A stretch of 51,430 bases of DNA from Pontibacillus chungwhensis BH030062 (GTDB lineage Bacteria > Bacillota > Bacilli > Bacillales > BH030062), in the NCBI RefSeq assembly GCF_000770675.1, contig NZ_AVBG01000019.1:1-51430 (forward strand), given 5' to 3'. The notes under the pieces were generated by a model. That model was not told the DNA's origin and did no database searches. It saw nothing but the letters and a program-made list of their open reading frames with translations. Position numbers and translations under genes: made by a program. Each line of letters opens with the position of its first letter. Within the stretch, counting starts at the first letter, position 1. Shown piece by piece: positions 28,149-38,319 of the stretch.

Positions 28149-28709
28149 TTATTTATTAAACTCATTCATAACTTCTAAGAAACCCTTCTCCATCCAAGCT
28201 TCACACGCATCAGCAGCTTTTTGAATACTCTCTTCAGCCGCGGCTTTATCTTCCCCTTGGAATTTCCCCAAAACATAATCAGGTACTGGCATCGGTCCAC
28301 TAGGGCGCCCAACGCCAATTCTTATCCGCGGGAACTCTTTCGTATCTAATTGGTCAATGGTAGATCGAATGCCGTTATGGCCTCCATGACCACCTTTTTG
28401 ACGTAAACGAACCTTACCAGGTGGTAAGTCTAAATCATCATAGATGACCACTATATCTTCTGGGTCCAAATCATAGTACTCCATTAAAGGGCGTATAGCC
28501 TCTCCAGAAAGATTCATGTAAGTAAGGGGTTTAAGAAGCATAACCTTCTCACCACCAAGACGTTCGACTGTATGCTGCCCTTTATACTTTTCTTTATCTA
28601 ACTTCCAATTATGTCGTCTTAACAGTTCATCAATAACCATAAAACCAATATTATGACGCGTGTCTTCAAATTTAGGCCCTGGATTCCCAAGTCCAATAAT
28701 ACATTTCAT
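28149..28709 (-). CDS. pth: Peptidyl-tRNA hydrolase
   Basis: Recycles peptidyl-tRNA dropped by the ribosome. 186 residues with IIGLGNPGPKFEDTRHNIGF at the N-terminus, including Asn9 and catalytic His19, then GGHGGHNG in the middle. Known in B. subtilis as spoVC. It follows ctc, in the usual ctc-pth-fin-mfd order. Confidence 0.97.
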   Translation of the reverse strand: MKCIIGLGNPGPKFEDTRHNIGFMVIDELLRRHNWKLDKEKYKGQHTVERLGGEKVMLLKPLTYMNLSGEAIRPLMEYYDLDPEDIVVIYDDLDLPPGKVRLRQKGGHGGHNGIRSTIDQLDTKEFPRIRIGVGRPSGPMPVPDYVLGKFQGEDKAAAEESIQKAADACEAWMEKGFLEVMNEFNK

Positions 28710-28842
28710 CTAATCACTCTCTTCTTTTGTACATCTTGATTCGTTCTTCTTATATCTTATTATAAGCGAAAAAGAAGAGTCTAAAGCATTGCTCTTTTAC
28801 TTCTTCAATTCTTTCATAGAATCCTTCTTTACGTGTAAAAAG

Positions 28843-28867
28843 AGACGTAACCTTTTGGGTTACGCCT
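28843..28867 (-). terminator. Terminator of ctc
   Basis: AGACGTAACC / GGGTTACGCCT stem with a TTTT loop, followed on the minus strand by CTTTTTAC. Confidence 0.75.
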
Positions 28868-28886
28868 CATATCTAACCGAAGAATG

Positions 28887-29540
28887 TTAGGATTCTTTGC
28901 TCTCTTCTTCTTCGTCATCATCTTTTTGATTAATGACTTCTGGTTCAACATCTCCATCTTGAGTTTCGCCTGGCTCGACAACTTCCTCAGTTTGTGGAGG
29001 TAAGATGGTAACAATCGTTGTGGTCTCATCTTGTGTGATTTCATAGTTATTACCAGCTTTCACATCACTTACAAGAAGACTGTCCCCAACTTCTAGGTTT
29101 GATACATCTAAAGTAATCTCTTCAGGAATATTATTCGGCTTAGCGCGAATTGCTAGTTCATGAAGTGGTTGAGATAGAATCCCACCATCTTTCACGCCCT
29201 GTGCATCCCCTTCTAAATGAATCGCTACCTCTACATCAATTTCTTGACTCATATCAACCATATAGAAGTCAGCATGATATAGTTCGTTACGAATCGGCTC
29301 AATTTGATAATCATGTAACATTACGTCTACTGGCTTTTTACCTTCTATATCAAGGGAAATAATAGCGTTTTTCCCTTCATCACGTACTGTCATTAATAAT
29401 TCTAAGCTGTTCACCGATACCGCAATTGGTTCTTTGTCTTTTCCATAAACAACTGCTGGAACCAGTCCGGACTTACGAAGCTCATTTTTAGTCGAACGTT
29501 TGAAATCATTTCTCGTATTCGCTTTAACTGTTACTGCCAC
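28887..29540 (-). CDS. ctc: 50S ribosomal protein L25/general stress protein Ctc
   Basis: Binds 5S rRNA in the large subunit. The N-terminal L25 domain (about 1-90, RKSGLVPAVVYGKD) and the C-terminal TL5 domain (about 95-185) are both present. A highly acidic tail (about 187-217) is rich in E and D. I start at GTG 29540 with GGAGGG 8 bp upstream, giving MAVTVKAN; a GTG nine bases earlier overlaps that site. A sigma-B-type promoter precedes it, as for the stress-induced B. subtilis gene. Confidence 0.96.
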   Translation of the reverse strand: MAVTVKANTRNDFKRSTKNELRKSGLVPAVVYGKDKEPIAVSVNSLELLMTVRDEGKNAIISLDIEGKKPVDVMLHDYQIEPIRNELYHADFYMVDMSQEIDVEVAIHLEGDAQGVKDGGILSQPLHELAIRAKPNNIPEEITLDVSNLEVGDSLLVSDVKAGNNYEITQDETTTIVTILPPQTEEVVEPGETQDGDVEPEVINQKDDDEEEESKES

Positions 29541-29584
29541 GTTTATCACCCTCCAAAGAATTATAAAGCTTCTAATGATTTATA

Positions 29585-29609
29585 ATTCCCTTTTCAAGAG
29601 GGCGTAAAC
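29585..29609 (-). promoter_or_regulatory. Sigma-B-like promoter of ctc
   Basis: Minus strand GTTTAC (29604-29609), 13-bp spacer, GGGAAT (29585-29590), one mismatch each to sigma-B GTTTAA/GGGTAT. It is 45 bp before the start. ctc is the classic sigma-B gene in B. subtilis. Confidence 0.65.
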
Positions 29610-29632
29610 CTTATTTTTAGAAAAAAGGTAAA

Positions 29633-30589
29633 TTAATCAAATAATACACTGATTGATTTACGCTCGTGAACGCGAGTGATCGCTTCACTGATAAGCTCCC
29701 CTACAGAAAGCTCCGTAATCTTATCAATTCGTTTTTCATCTTTTAGAGGAATCGTATTGGTTACAACAAGCTCTTTAATTTTAGAGTTGTCGATTCGCTC
29801 AATTGCCGGTCCTGATAGAACAGGGTGTGTACAACAAGCATATACTTCTTTTGCTCCATTTTCGATAAGAGCGTTTGCTGCTAGCGTAATCGTACCTGCT
29901 GTATCAATAATATCATCAATTAAAATCGCTGTTTTTCCTTCAATATTACCAACAATGTTCATGACTTCAGAAACGTTTGGACGAGGACGTCGCTTATCAA
30001 TAATCGCAATTGGAGCTTTCAAACGGTCTGCCATCTTACGCGCACGCGTCACGCCACCATGGTCAGGGGAAACGATGACAACATCGTCAAAGTTCTTCTC
30101 TTCGAAGTAGTCAGAAAGAAGCGGCACACCTACTAGATGATCAATTGGAACATCGAAGAAACCTTGGATCTGAGGAGCGTGTAAGTCTAGCATGATGACA
30201 CGGCTTGCTCCAGCAGTTTGAAGAAGGTTCGCGACTAGCTTGGATGTAATTGGCTCACGAGAGCGTGCTTTACGATCCTGACGCGCATAACCATAGTATG
30301 GCATTACGATGTTGATTGAGCGAGCAGAGGCACGCTTCAATGCATCAATCATAATGAGTAACTCCATAATATGTTGGTTTACTGGCTCTGAAGTTGATTG
30401 AATAACGTATACGTCACACCCACGTACACTTTCTTCAATATTAATTTGTACTTCTCCATCACTAAAACTTGTTACTGTACACTTTCCTAATTCTGTACCA
30501 ATGTTTTCTGCAATTTCTTGAGCAAGAGTTGGGTTTGAATTAAGTGAAAAAACCTTTAAAGCTGGATCCTTATATTGAGAAGTAGCCAT
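29633..30589 (-). CDS. prs: Ribose-phosphate pyrophosphokinase
   Basis: Makes PRPP from ribose-5-phosphate and ATP. 318 residues; ATP-binding loop and [18 protein letters not shown] near 135-152, PRPP loop [11 protein letters not shown] near 222-232. It follows glmU by 16 bp, so the two are probably one transcript. PRPP feeds hpt and is the effector of PurR, both encoded nearby. Confidence 0.98.
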   Translation of the reverse strand: MATSQYKDPALKVFSLNSNPTLAQEIAENIGTELGKCTVTSFSDGEVQINIEESVRGCDVYVIQSTSEPVNQHIMELLIMIDALKRASARSINIVMPYYGYARQDRKARSREPITSKLVANLLQTAGASRVIMLDLHAPQIQGFFDVPIDHLVGVPLLSDYFEEKNFDDVVIVSPDHGGVTRARKMADRLKAPIAIIDKRRPRPNVSEVMNIVGNIEGKTAILIDDIIDTAGTITLAANALIENGAKEVYACCTHPVLSGPAIERIDNSKIKELVVTNTIPLKDEKRIDKITELSVGELISEAITRVHERKSISVLFD

Positions 30590-30605
30590 CGCTAAAAAAC
30601 CTCCA

Positions 30606-31985
30606 TTAATCTTTTTTCGCTTGATTTATTTTATCTGCGTAGCCATCCTTGTTCGTCTGACGAGAGCGAGCAATAGATAAAGCGCGGTCCGGTACATCAT
30701 CTGTGATGGTGGAACCCGCCGCTACATAAGCACCGTTACCCACCGTAACAGGTGCAACTAAATTAGAGTTACATCCAATAAATGCGTCATCTTGAATTGT
30801 TGTTAAATGTTTATTCTGACCATCATAATTTACAGTAATGGTGCCACAGCCGATATTCACACCACTACCAACCTCGGCATCTCCGATATAACTTAAGTGC
30901 GAGGCCTTACTACCTTCACCAAAGGAAACTTTCTTTAACTCTACAAAGTTCCCGACCTTTACATCATCAGAAAGAGTTGACGCCGGACGAATGTGAGCGT
31001 ATGGGCCAATTTGTACACGATTGCCAATATGACTCTCGTGAGCCACACTTTGTTTAATAGTTGTATCTTGTCCAACTGTACAATTATTAATTTCAGAATG
31101 AGGACCAATCTCAGCTCCTGTAGCTATATAGGTATTACCTTCAAGTACACTACCAGGATAGAGAATAGCATCTTGTTCAATTTTAACATCTAGCCCAATA
31201 TACGTTTGATCGGGATCAATTAGAGTTACACCATTACGCATATGACCTTCATTAATACGACGGCGCATAGCTTTCTCAGCACGCGATAAAGCAACACGGT
31301 CATTTACACCTAATGTTTCATCGAAGTTTTTCGATTGATAGGCTGCAATCTTTTCACCATTGTTCTTTAAGATTTCAATAACATCTGGCAGGTAGTACTC
31401 TCCCTGGGCATTGTCATTCGAAACGTTTTGAAGAGATTCAAATAGAGCCTCGTTATCAAAACAATAGATTGCCGTATTAATCTCTTGAACCTCTTGCTCT
31501 TTTGGAGAAGCATCTTTATGTTCAACAATACGAGCAACATCACCTTGTTCATCGCGGATTACTCGTCCGTACCCACTTGGGTCTTCAGCATGAGCTGTTA
31601 GAACGGTTACTTTAGCTTGCTCTTGTTCATGATATTGGAAAACGGACTCAAGTGTTTCAGCCGTGAGTAATGGGGTGTCAGCCGCTACAACAAGTGTTGT
31701 ACCTTTGTTAGTTCCAAGGATTGGCTCAGCTTGTTGAACCGCATGTCCTGTTCCTAGTTGCTCCTCTTGAACAACAAATTGGCTTTTTGTACCGATTTGG
31801 TTCCGAACCTCATCAGCACTACGCCCAACTACTGTTATAATTTCATCTAGTTGAAGTGACGATAATTGATCAATTACATGTTGTACCATAGGCTTACCGC
31901 ATACAGGATGCAATACTTTCGTTAGAGACGATTTCATACGTGTCCCTTGCCCGGCTGCCAATACAATAGCATAGCGATTATTCAT
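30606..31985 (-). CDS. glmU: Bifunctional UDP-GlcNAc pyrophosphorylase/GlcN-1-P acetyltransferase
   Basis: Final two steps to UDP-GlcNAc for peptidoglycan. The N-terminal uridyltransferase domain has [19 protein letters not shown] (9-27 from the chosen start). The C-terminal left-handed beta-helix acetyltransferase domain runs from about 250 to 450, with hexapeptide repeats. 459 residues from ATG 31985, which follows GGAGG; the frame extends nine codons further. Essential enzyme. Confidence 0.98.
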   Translation of the reverse strand: MNNRYAIVLAAGQGTRMKSSLTKVLHPVCGKPMVQHVIDQLSSLQLDEIITVVGRSADEVRNQIGTKSQFVVQEEQLGTGHAVQQAEPILGTNKGTTLVVAADTPLLTAETLESVFQYHEQEQAKVTVLTAHAEDPSGYGRVIRDEQGDVARIVEHKDASPKEQEVQEINTAIYCFDNEALFESLQNVSNDNAQGEYYLPDVIEILKNNGEKIAAYQSKNFDETLGVNDRVALSRAEKAMRRRINEGHMRNGVTLIDPDQTYIGLDVKIEQDAILYPGSVLEGNTYIATGAEIGPHSEINNCTVGQDTTIKQSVAHESHIGNRVQIGPYAHIRPASTLSDDVKVGNFVELKKVSFGEGSKASHLSYIGDAEVGSGVNIGCGTITVNYDGQNKHLTTIQDDAFIGCNSNLVAPVTVGNGAYVAAGSTITDDVPDRALSIARSRQTNKDGYADKINQAKKD

Positions 31986-32169
31986 GAAGAAACCTCCATC
32001 CTTTTTATCCATTACGAATATATCTTAAAACCGTACTATTTTCAACAAAGAAAAGATTATGAGAACGGCTTCACAGCTTATTATGCAGGACTTTTAGAGG
32101 GATCAGCACAACTACTCTCCTATATCCACCACATATATGTAATAAATTTCCATAACAATATTCTATCAT

Positions 32170-32197
32170 AAAAAAGAAGCCTAATCTGTGATTAGAC
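32170..32197 (-). terminator. Terminator of spoVG
   Basis: CTAATC-TGT-GATTAG stem (32181-32195), then TTCTTTTTT on the minus strand. It isolates spoVG from glmU. The glmU promoter must lie in 31986-32170; I could not define it. Confidence 0.75.
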
Positions 32198-32219
32198 TCC
32201 TGGTGTTTCTTGCAAAGCA

Positions 32220-32516
32220 TTAGGAAGCTCCAGCTTCTTCATACTCCACTTCTTCTTCAACTTGTCCCGCTCGATGATACTCTTCTAACACAGCGTCTTG
32301 AATCTTTCCACGTGTGCCAGAGTTAATTGGATGGGCAATATCACGAAATTCTCCATCTGGAGTACGTTTGCTCGGCATCGCTACAAACAAACCATTGTTG
32401 CCATCAATTACTCGAATGTCGTGAACAACAAATTCACCATCCAACGTAATAGAAGCAATTGCTCGCATTCTTCCTTCAGTATTAACGCGTCGTAGTCTCA
32501 CGTCAGTTACTTCCAT
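32220..32516 (-). CDS. spoVG: SpoVG regulatory protein
   Basis: 98 residues: the conserved 84-residue SpoVG core from [20 protein letters not shown] to about 84 and an acidic tail [12 protein letters not shown]. An RNA/DNA-binding regulator of asymmetric division and, in other Firmicutes, virulence and cell-wall genes. GGTGGTGACTAATA precedes the ATG. It has its own sigma-H-type promoter and terminator. The usual upstream gene ridA (yabJ) is missing here. Confidence 0.97.
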   Translation of the reverse strand: MEVTDVRLRRVNTEGRMRAIASITLDGEFVVHDIRVIDGNNGLFVAMPSKRTPDGEFRDIAHPINSGTRGKIQDAVLEEYHRAGQVEEEVEYEEAGAS

Positions 32517-32555
32517 TATTAGTCACCACCTTTATCCATAGGAACTTATTTACCA

Positions 32556-32584
32556 ATATTCAACAAAACTACTTAAATTCCTTC
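32556..32584 (-). promoter_or_regulatory. Sigma-H promoter of spoVG
   Basis: Minus strand GAAGGAATT (32576-32584), 11-bp spacer, GTTGAATAT (32556-32564), matching sigma-H RnAGGAwWW/RnnGAATww. Just upstream is an AT-rich tract (32587-32610), like the AbrB-binding AT box of B. subtilis spoVG. Confidence 0.75.
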
Positions 32585-32695
32585 TTAAATATAAAAAAAA
32601 TTAAGTTTTTCTAACAATATCCAAAATATTAATTCCTTTGTATGAACATTAAGCTCTTTTTGTCCTTATTCAACCGAATTTACTCTATTATACAA

Positions 32696-32727
32696 AAAGA
32701 AGAATGCACGATGTGCATTCTTCTTTT
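32696..32727 (-). terminator. Terminator of purR
   Basis: AGAAGAATGCAC-GAT-GTGCATTCTTCT 12-bp perfect stem with A/T-rich flanks, just after the purR stop. Confidence 0.85.
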
Positions 32728-32728
32728 A

Positions 32729-33544
32729 TCACGATTTGAATATGGTACCTCTGTGAACTTCGATTTTCTTCTCTTTAATATCTACGTTATTTATTTGAAG
32801 TAAAGAAACATAATCCTGCACCACGCGTTCCTCGTCTTCATCTTCTGCTTCAGCCAGAACGCCGATTCCTGCTACGTTGGCTTCAAATTCAGCCAACAAG
32901 CTCTTCATCCCGTCTATTGTGCCCCCAGCTTTCATAAAGTCATCAATAATCAAGACATTAGCACCTTTTTGAAGGCTACGCTTAGGTAAAACCATCGTTT
33001 GAATCTTTCTTGATGAGCCTGATACATAATTAATACTCACCGTTGATCCTTCTGTAACTTTCGGATCACGTCGCACAATAACCACAGGAACATTTAGGAA
33101 TGATGCAACAGCATAAGCTAACGGAATCCCTTTGGTTGCGACTGTCATGATAACATCCACATTTTGATCCGAAAAATGCGTAGCAAACAAGCGACCGATA
33201 TTTCGAATCGTTTCCGGATCCCCTAAGAGATCGCTCATAAATAAGTATCCACCTGGCAATAAACGCTCAGGATCTTCTAATTGCTTTGCCAATAGATCCG
33301 CAAAACTTTCACTATTTTCCTGAGAGTTAAACGGGATGAATTTCACTCCTCCCGCAGCACCAGCTACAGTCAGCAACTCTCCAATGCCCTGCTTTTGAAA
33401 CATTTGATTAATAATTCCCAGATCCTCACTCACTGAGGATTTTGCTGCATCATAAGCCTCTGTAAAGAAGGGCAAAGAAACAAGTTGTTGGGGATGTTCC
33501 AATAAATAATATGTCATTCCGACCAATCGTTCACTTCTTTTCAT
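32729..33544 (-). CDS. purR: Purine operon repressor PurR
   Basis: Represses purine genes when PRPP is low. 271 residues: an N-terminal winged helix (about 1-72) and a phosphoribosyltransferase-like domain with PRPP loop LIIDDFMKAGGT (near 200-211). The start at ATG 33544 follows GAGGTGTGG. It is a Gram-positive PurR, not the LacI-type. Its usual downstream neighbour ridA is absent; spoVG follows after a terminator. Confidence 0.97.
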   Translation of the reverse strand: MKRSERLVGMTYYLLEHPQQLVSLPFFTEAYDAAKSSVSEDLGIINQMFQKQGIGELLTVAGAAGGVKFIPFNSQENSESFADLLAKQLEDPERLLPGGYLFMSDLLGDPETIRNIGRLFATHFSDQNVDVIMTVATKGIPLAYAVASFLNVPVVIVRRDPKVTEGSTVSINYVSGSSRKIQTMVLPKRSLQKGANVLIIDDFMKAGGTIDGMKSLLAEFEANVAGIGVLAEAEDEDEERVVQDYVSLLQINNVDIKEKKIEVHRGTIFKS

Positions 33545-33577
33545 ATCCACACCTCAAAAACCGAATATTTTCATTTA

Positions 33578-33606
33578 ATATAACAGTTTTATACGGTTTT
33601 AATCAA
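33578..33606 (-). promoter_or_regulatory. Probable promoter of purR
   Basis: Minus strand TTGATT (33601-33606), 17-bp spacer, TTATAT (33578-33583), overlapping the ispE stop. A TTCGG half-site (revcomp CCGAA) near 33561-33565 could be part of a PurBox for autoregulation. Confidence 0.5.
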
Positions 33607-34468
33607 GGGGAACTCGGCCTCCAAGCATACGAACAACGTACACTTCATCACAAAATCCTCGCAAACCATTGTAAATACGCTGAGCACGAGATTCATGTTG
33701 AACCAATCCAAACACCGTCGGTCCACTACCGCTCATAAGAACCGCATCTGCTCCAAATTCATGCATATGCTCTTTGATCTGTTGAACATCACTGTGCAAT
33801 TGGACCGTAACAGGCTCTAACACATTCCCAACTCGATCACAGATCCCCTGATAATCTTCCTGCTTTAGCGCCTCTATCATGGCAGGTATATCAGGATGAC
33901 TTGCTTGATCTAAGTTTAAATTTTCGTAAATGGCTTGAGTAGAAACACCAATAGTTGGTTTGGCTAACACCACCCAGCAAGCCGGAGGAGCCGGTAACTT
34001 CTCGATCTTCTCACCTCTCCCTGTCGCCCTTGCTGTCCCACCATGAACACAAAACGAGACATCAGAACCAATACGAGCGCCAATATCCGCTAGTTCTTCC
34101 AAACTTAAATCCAACTGCCACAACCGGTTCAGCCCTCTCAGAACTGCCGCAGCATCACTACTACCACCCGCAAGACCAGCAGCTACAGGAATCTGTTTTT
34201 CAATATAAATCTCCACACCTTCCCTGATGCCATACATATCTTTCAATACTTGAGCAGCCTGAAAAGCAAGATTACGATGATCACTCGGAACAAACCGATT
34301 TTCCGAAACAATCAGAATCTCATCAGTTCTCAAAGGACTTAACTCAATGCGATCAGACAAATCAATCGTCGTCATAATCATATCCACTTCATGATACTGA
34401 TCCGGACGCTTATACAAAACATCCAACGCTAAATTAATCTTAGCCGGCGCCTTCTCCAAAAAACGCAT
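33599..34468 (-). CDS. ispE: 4-diphosphocytidyl-2-C-methyl-D-erythritol kinase
   Basis: MEP isoprenoid pathway kinase. 289 residues, GHMP-kinase fold: [12 protein letters not shown] at the start, ATP-binding [20 protein letters not shown] near 94-113 and the C-terminal [22 protein letters not shown] precedes the ATG. Upstream is an inverted repeat (TTAATTATG / CATAATTAA, 34490-34520) spanning a TACAAT -10-like hexamer. Confidence 0.97.
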   Translation of the reverse strand: MRFLEKAPAKINLALDVLYKRPDQYHEVDMIMTTIDLSDRIELSPLRTDEILIVSENRFVPSDHRNLAFQAAQVLKDMYGIREGVEIYIEKQIPVAAGLAGGSSDAAAVLRGLNRLWQLDLSLEELADIGARIGSDVSFCVHGGTARATGRGEKIEKLPAPPACWVVLAKPTIGVSTQAIYENLNLDQASHPDIPAMIEALKQEDYQGICDRVGNVLEPVTVQLHSDVQQIKEHMHEFGADAVLMSGSGPTVFGLVQHESRAQRIYNGLRGFCDEVYVVRMLGGRVPLD

Positions 34469-34519
34469 ACCATCACCTGCTTCTTCGCATTAATTATGGA
34501 TAAATTGTATCATAATTAA

Positions 34520-34775
34520 ATGAAAAGCGCAGGCGACTGTTCAGCCCCGTACGGATAAGACAGCTTTTCGGAAAAGGCGGTTAGCCTTTGGAGAAAAGAT
34601 GGCTTATCTCGCTAGGGGCTAGGAGCCGGAGCTGGACACCATGAAAAGCGCAGGCGGGTCGGTCAGGGCCGTACGGATAAGCAAGCTGCCGGAAGTGGCG
34701 ATCAGCCACTGCAGGTGGTTTGCTTATCGCGCTAGCCTCTACCCGCCGGAGCTAGACATCATGAAAAGCGCTAGC
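34520..34775 (-). repeat. Two tandem 120-bp structured repeats plus a partial third
   Basis: Units start at 34520 and 34641, with a truncated third at 34761. Each starts ATGAAAAGCGC (plus strand) and ends CCGGAGCT(G/A)GACA. Each folds into a long imperfect hairpin. The tip stems differ but stay paired: AAAGGC/GCCTTT in the first, AGTGGC/GCCACT in the second. On the minus strand, the edges GTCCAGCTCC and GCGCTTTTC resemble a dispersed intergenic repeat I recall from Bacillaceae genomes. Confidence 0.75.
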
Positions 34776-34794
34776 GACTGCAGAAAGTTTAATC

Positions 34795-35002
34795 TGTGAC
34801 GTTTCATCTAATAAATACCTCAGAAAGGTTAGCGATCCCCTTTGTCTGTGACCCTTTACATAATAAAGACCTCTAAAAGGTCAGTGACCCCCTCAATCAG
34901 TGACCTTTTGCTTGGTAAACTTCTTAAAAAGGACTCAGAGCCTCTATATCTATGACCTTTTTGTATATACAAAGCTTTAAAAAGCCTCAGATCAATCTAT
35001 TC
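34795..35002. repeat. Array of four degenerate 52-bp direct repeats
   Basis: Units begin at 34795, 34847, 34899 and 34951, exactly 52 bp apart, at TGTGAC, TGTGAC, AGTGAC, TATGAC. Each has a short inverted repeat near its middle (ACCT..AGGT, GACCT..AGGTC, then weaker GCTT..AAGC types). The period is not a multiple of three and no open frame crosses it. It fills the rest of the 569-bp gap between ispE and sspF. Confidence 0.75.
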
Positions 35003-35021
35003 GCCCCGTACAACAAAAGGG

Positions 35022-35050
35022 GGACAAGCCCCTGTCGTTAGGTCTTGTCC
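35022..35050 (-). terminator. Terminator of sspF
   Basis: GGGACAAG / CTTGTCCC stem whose loop includes the sspF stop codon, then CCTTTTG on the minus strand. Confidence 0.65.
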
Positions 35051-35217
35051 CTCATCATTTGTTCTTGTGCTTTTTGGATGGCGCGTTTGGTGATGTTTCC
35101 AGCATCTCGTGCTGTAATTCCACCCCAGCCTTCCTTTTCAATTGTGTCGTAAAAACCTAACTCCCTTGCGATTTCCTCTTTAAGCCTGTCAGACATGTAG
35201 CCTCGACGTTTACCCAA
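35038..35217 (-). CDS. sspF: Small acid-soluble spore protein, SspF type
   Basis: A 59-residue alpha/beta-type SASP-like protein that starts with TTG at 35217 and AAGGGAG 9 bp upstream. It begins [20 protein letters not shown] (TTG read as Met) and then has [21 protein letters not shown] and [11 protein letters not shown], the SspF pattern. Such proteins coat or protect spore DNA; SspF lies between veg and ispE in B. subtilis. Probably sigma-G driven; no promoter was defined. The rare start codon and short length make it easy to overlook. Confidence 0.9.
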   Translation of the reverse strand: MGKRRGYMSDRLKEEIARELGFYDTIEKEGWGGITARDAGNITKRAIQKAQEQMMRDKT

Positions 35218-35378
35218 GGAAAACAGCTCCCTTCATTATGTTTGTACGACACGTTTAGCATATGTATATTCCGATGGTGTAGTCTAGATGAATAATGGCA
35301 ATGAAAGCAATCTTTGCTATTGTCTTCTCCATCAGAAAGAAAAAAGTTATGTTATGTTTAGTTTAAGGGCAAGTAAAA

Positions 35379-35402
35379 AGCAGTAAACCAAGGTTTACTG
35401 CT
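35379..35402 (-). terminator. Terminator of veg
   Basis: AGCAGTAAACC-AA-GGTTTACTGCT perfect 11-bp stem overlapping the veg stop, then TTTTTAC on the minus strand. Confidence 0.85.
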
Positions 35403-35661
35403 CCCCTAACATCATTCTGCTTAGATCCTCACCAAAGTTTAGCTCTACTGTTTCAGTAAGTACATCAGCATAGCTATAAGAGACGCGTTCATAAGCGTTC
35501 TCTTCTTGGTCAAGTTCTACAATAAAAACAGAAGGATATGTTTCAGCTAATACACCACTTCGTTCGATGGTTTTACGTCTACCACCATTAGCTTTCAATG
35601 TTAACCGTTTCCCAATTTGCCCATCGAGAGACTGTTTGATTTCTGCTAACGTTTTTGCCAC
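35395..35661 (-). CDS. veg: Veg protein, biofilm-related
   Basis: 88 residues from GTG 35661, with GGTGGAG upstream. It begins [20 protein letters not shown] and has [20 protein letters not shown], almost identical to B. subtilis Veg. In B. subtilis it stimulates biofilm matrix genes; an antagonism of SinR has been proposed. Very strong tandem promoters precede it, consistent with high vegetative expression. The frame extends 5 codons upstream, overlapping the ribosome binding site. Confidence 0.96.
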   Translation of the reverse strand: MAKTLAEIKQSLDGQIGKRLTLKANGGRRKTIERSGVLAETYPSVFIVELDQEENAYERVSYSYADVLTETVELNFGEDLSRMMLGEQ

Positions 35662-35683
35662 TACACTCCACCTCACTAATTAT

Positions 35684-35713
35684 ACTATAACATACGCTTG
35701 TCTTTTCAGTCAA
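35684..35713 (-). promoter_or_regulatory. veg promoter, proximal
   Basis: Minus strand TTGACT (35708-35713), 18-bp spacer, TATAGT (35684-35689), just 22 bp before the veg start codon, so the leader would be short. Confidence 0.75.
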
Positions 35714-35724
35714 TAAAACTTTAT

Positions 35725-35754
35725 ATTATAGCAGTATGTTATTTTTAATGTCAA
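35725..35754 (-). promoter_or_regulatory. veg promoter, distal
   Basis: Minus strand TTGACA (35749-35754), 18-bp spacer, TATAAT (35725-35730), both consensus hexamers. With the proximal promoter it makes a tandem pair 41 bp apart. Confidence 0.85.
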
Positions 35755-35910
35755 TGAAATACGACCTTTTCTTTTTATCTATTTGTAGTGTTTCTTTGAT
35801 CTGACAAAATTATGTATGAAAGTGGCAAGATTCGACTCGATTCTCTCTGCTCGCACCTTTTCTCATGCTATTCCAACCTAACTCAAAATCATTCCAGGGA
35901 TTTTATTCAA

Positions 35911-35942
35911 TCAAAAAACACCCATTATGATAATGGGTGTTG
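35911..35942 (-). terminator. Terminator of yabG
   Basis: ACACCCATTAT / ATAATGGGTGTT stem containing the yabG stop codon, then TTTTTTG on the minus strand. Confidence 0.85.
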
Positions 35943-36821
35943 AAAAGGATTATCTTGTTCTTCCTCATCCTCAGATTCATAAGGCATCCCCGTTCTCATG
36001 AGTCCACGTGTATCGACTCCCCCAATACCTTTTTCCCCTGTTAAGGTGTTACGAATAACATCCCAAACATTTACTTTATCCATGAATGAGGTGTAGCTGA
36101 TCTTAGCTACTATATAGACAGGGTCCAGGGCATGAATATTGATACGGGAAGGGGAACTTGCGAAATTCGCTCCCGCCCTTATTAAAGATTCAAAGTGAGA
36201 CTGACAAGCACCTGCAAAGATCACCAATTGATCAAGGTGAGGTACCTTCCTTCTTGCCTCTCTCACTGCCTCGGCATAATATTTCGAGTTTCTATAAGCA
36301 CGTAAATCATGCTTGTTCCCTTTACTTTTCGAATAAGAATCATGCCCCGTAATGACGACAACATCTGGATTGATTTTATCGATTAAATCCCCAATCTCAT
36401 GTGCCATATCTTTCTCACTTAAATGAACGCCGTGAACCTGCAAGCCGAGCTGTTGGTACAAATCGATGCATTTCTTTAAATAGAGACGATCTCCATCTAA
36501 GTGAAGAACGCGCGATGGAAGTTGAAAATACGCATTTTGGTGTTGGTATCCACCAGAGGCTTCATAGTCACGCTTCTGGCGCATTAATTGATAATCTTGC
36601 CGAAATAAACGATATGAATAGTCTTCCTTTTCTTTCGCTTCCTTTTTACGACGCTTTAAGTCATCTGATTTCACTCTTACTAAATCAGACAGTGGAGCAT
36701 CAGCTTCAAGACGAATTTCTTCCCCGTACAAAAGAACTCTATTCTCTTGAATATCCTGAACTCGAAATAAAACATCATGTTTGTAGGAGGTTCGTGTAAC
36801 TAAATCTCCCCTGTTTATCAT
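35925..36821 (-). CDS. yabG: Sporulation-specific protease YabG
   Basis: 298 residues, slightly above the B. subtilis length. Cysteine protease of the mother cell that cleaves coat proteins such as SpoIVA and YrbA/SafA. Family features seen: an N-terminal SH3-like part (RGDLVTRTSYKHDVLFRV), RVLHLDGD and LGLQVHGVHLSE mid-protein, PDVVVITGHDSYSK and FAGACQSHFESLIRAGANF, which holds the presumed catalytic cysteine and histidine. GGAGGCAGGAAG precedes the ATG. Confidence 0.95.
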   Translation of the reverse strand: MINRGDLVTRTSYKHDVLFRVQDIQENRVLLYGEEIRLEADAPLSDLVRVKSDDLKRRKKEAKEKEDYSYRLFRQDYQLMRQKRDYEASGGYQHQNAYFQLPSRVLHLDGDRLYLKKCIDLYQQLGLQVHGVHLSEKDMAHEIGDLIDKINPDVVVITGHDSYSKSKGNKHDLRAYRNSKYYAEAVREARRKVPHLDQLVIFAGACQSHFESLIRAGANFASSPSRINIHALDPVYIVAKISYTSFMDKVNVWDVIRNTLTGEKGIGGVDTRGLMRTGMPYESEDEEEQDNPFQHPLS

Positions 36822-36886
36822 CTTCCTGCCTCCTCACACAAACCATTCTAAAATAGCCTATGTGGAAAGGAAGGAAATGTGCCCGA

Positions 36887-38319
<1,433 letters not shown>

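Noticed and set aside
29676-30110. 144-residue plus-strand frame
   Set aside because: Antisense shadow of prs, caused by its codon use.
34795-35002. CRISPR array
   Set aside because: The 52-bp units are contiguous and degenerate, with no unique spacers and no cas genes.
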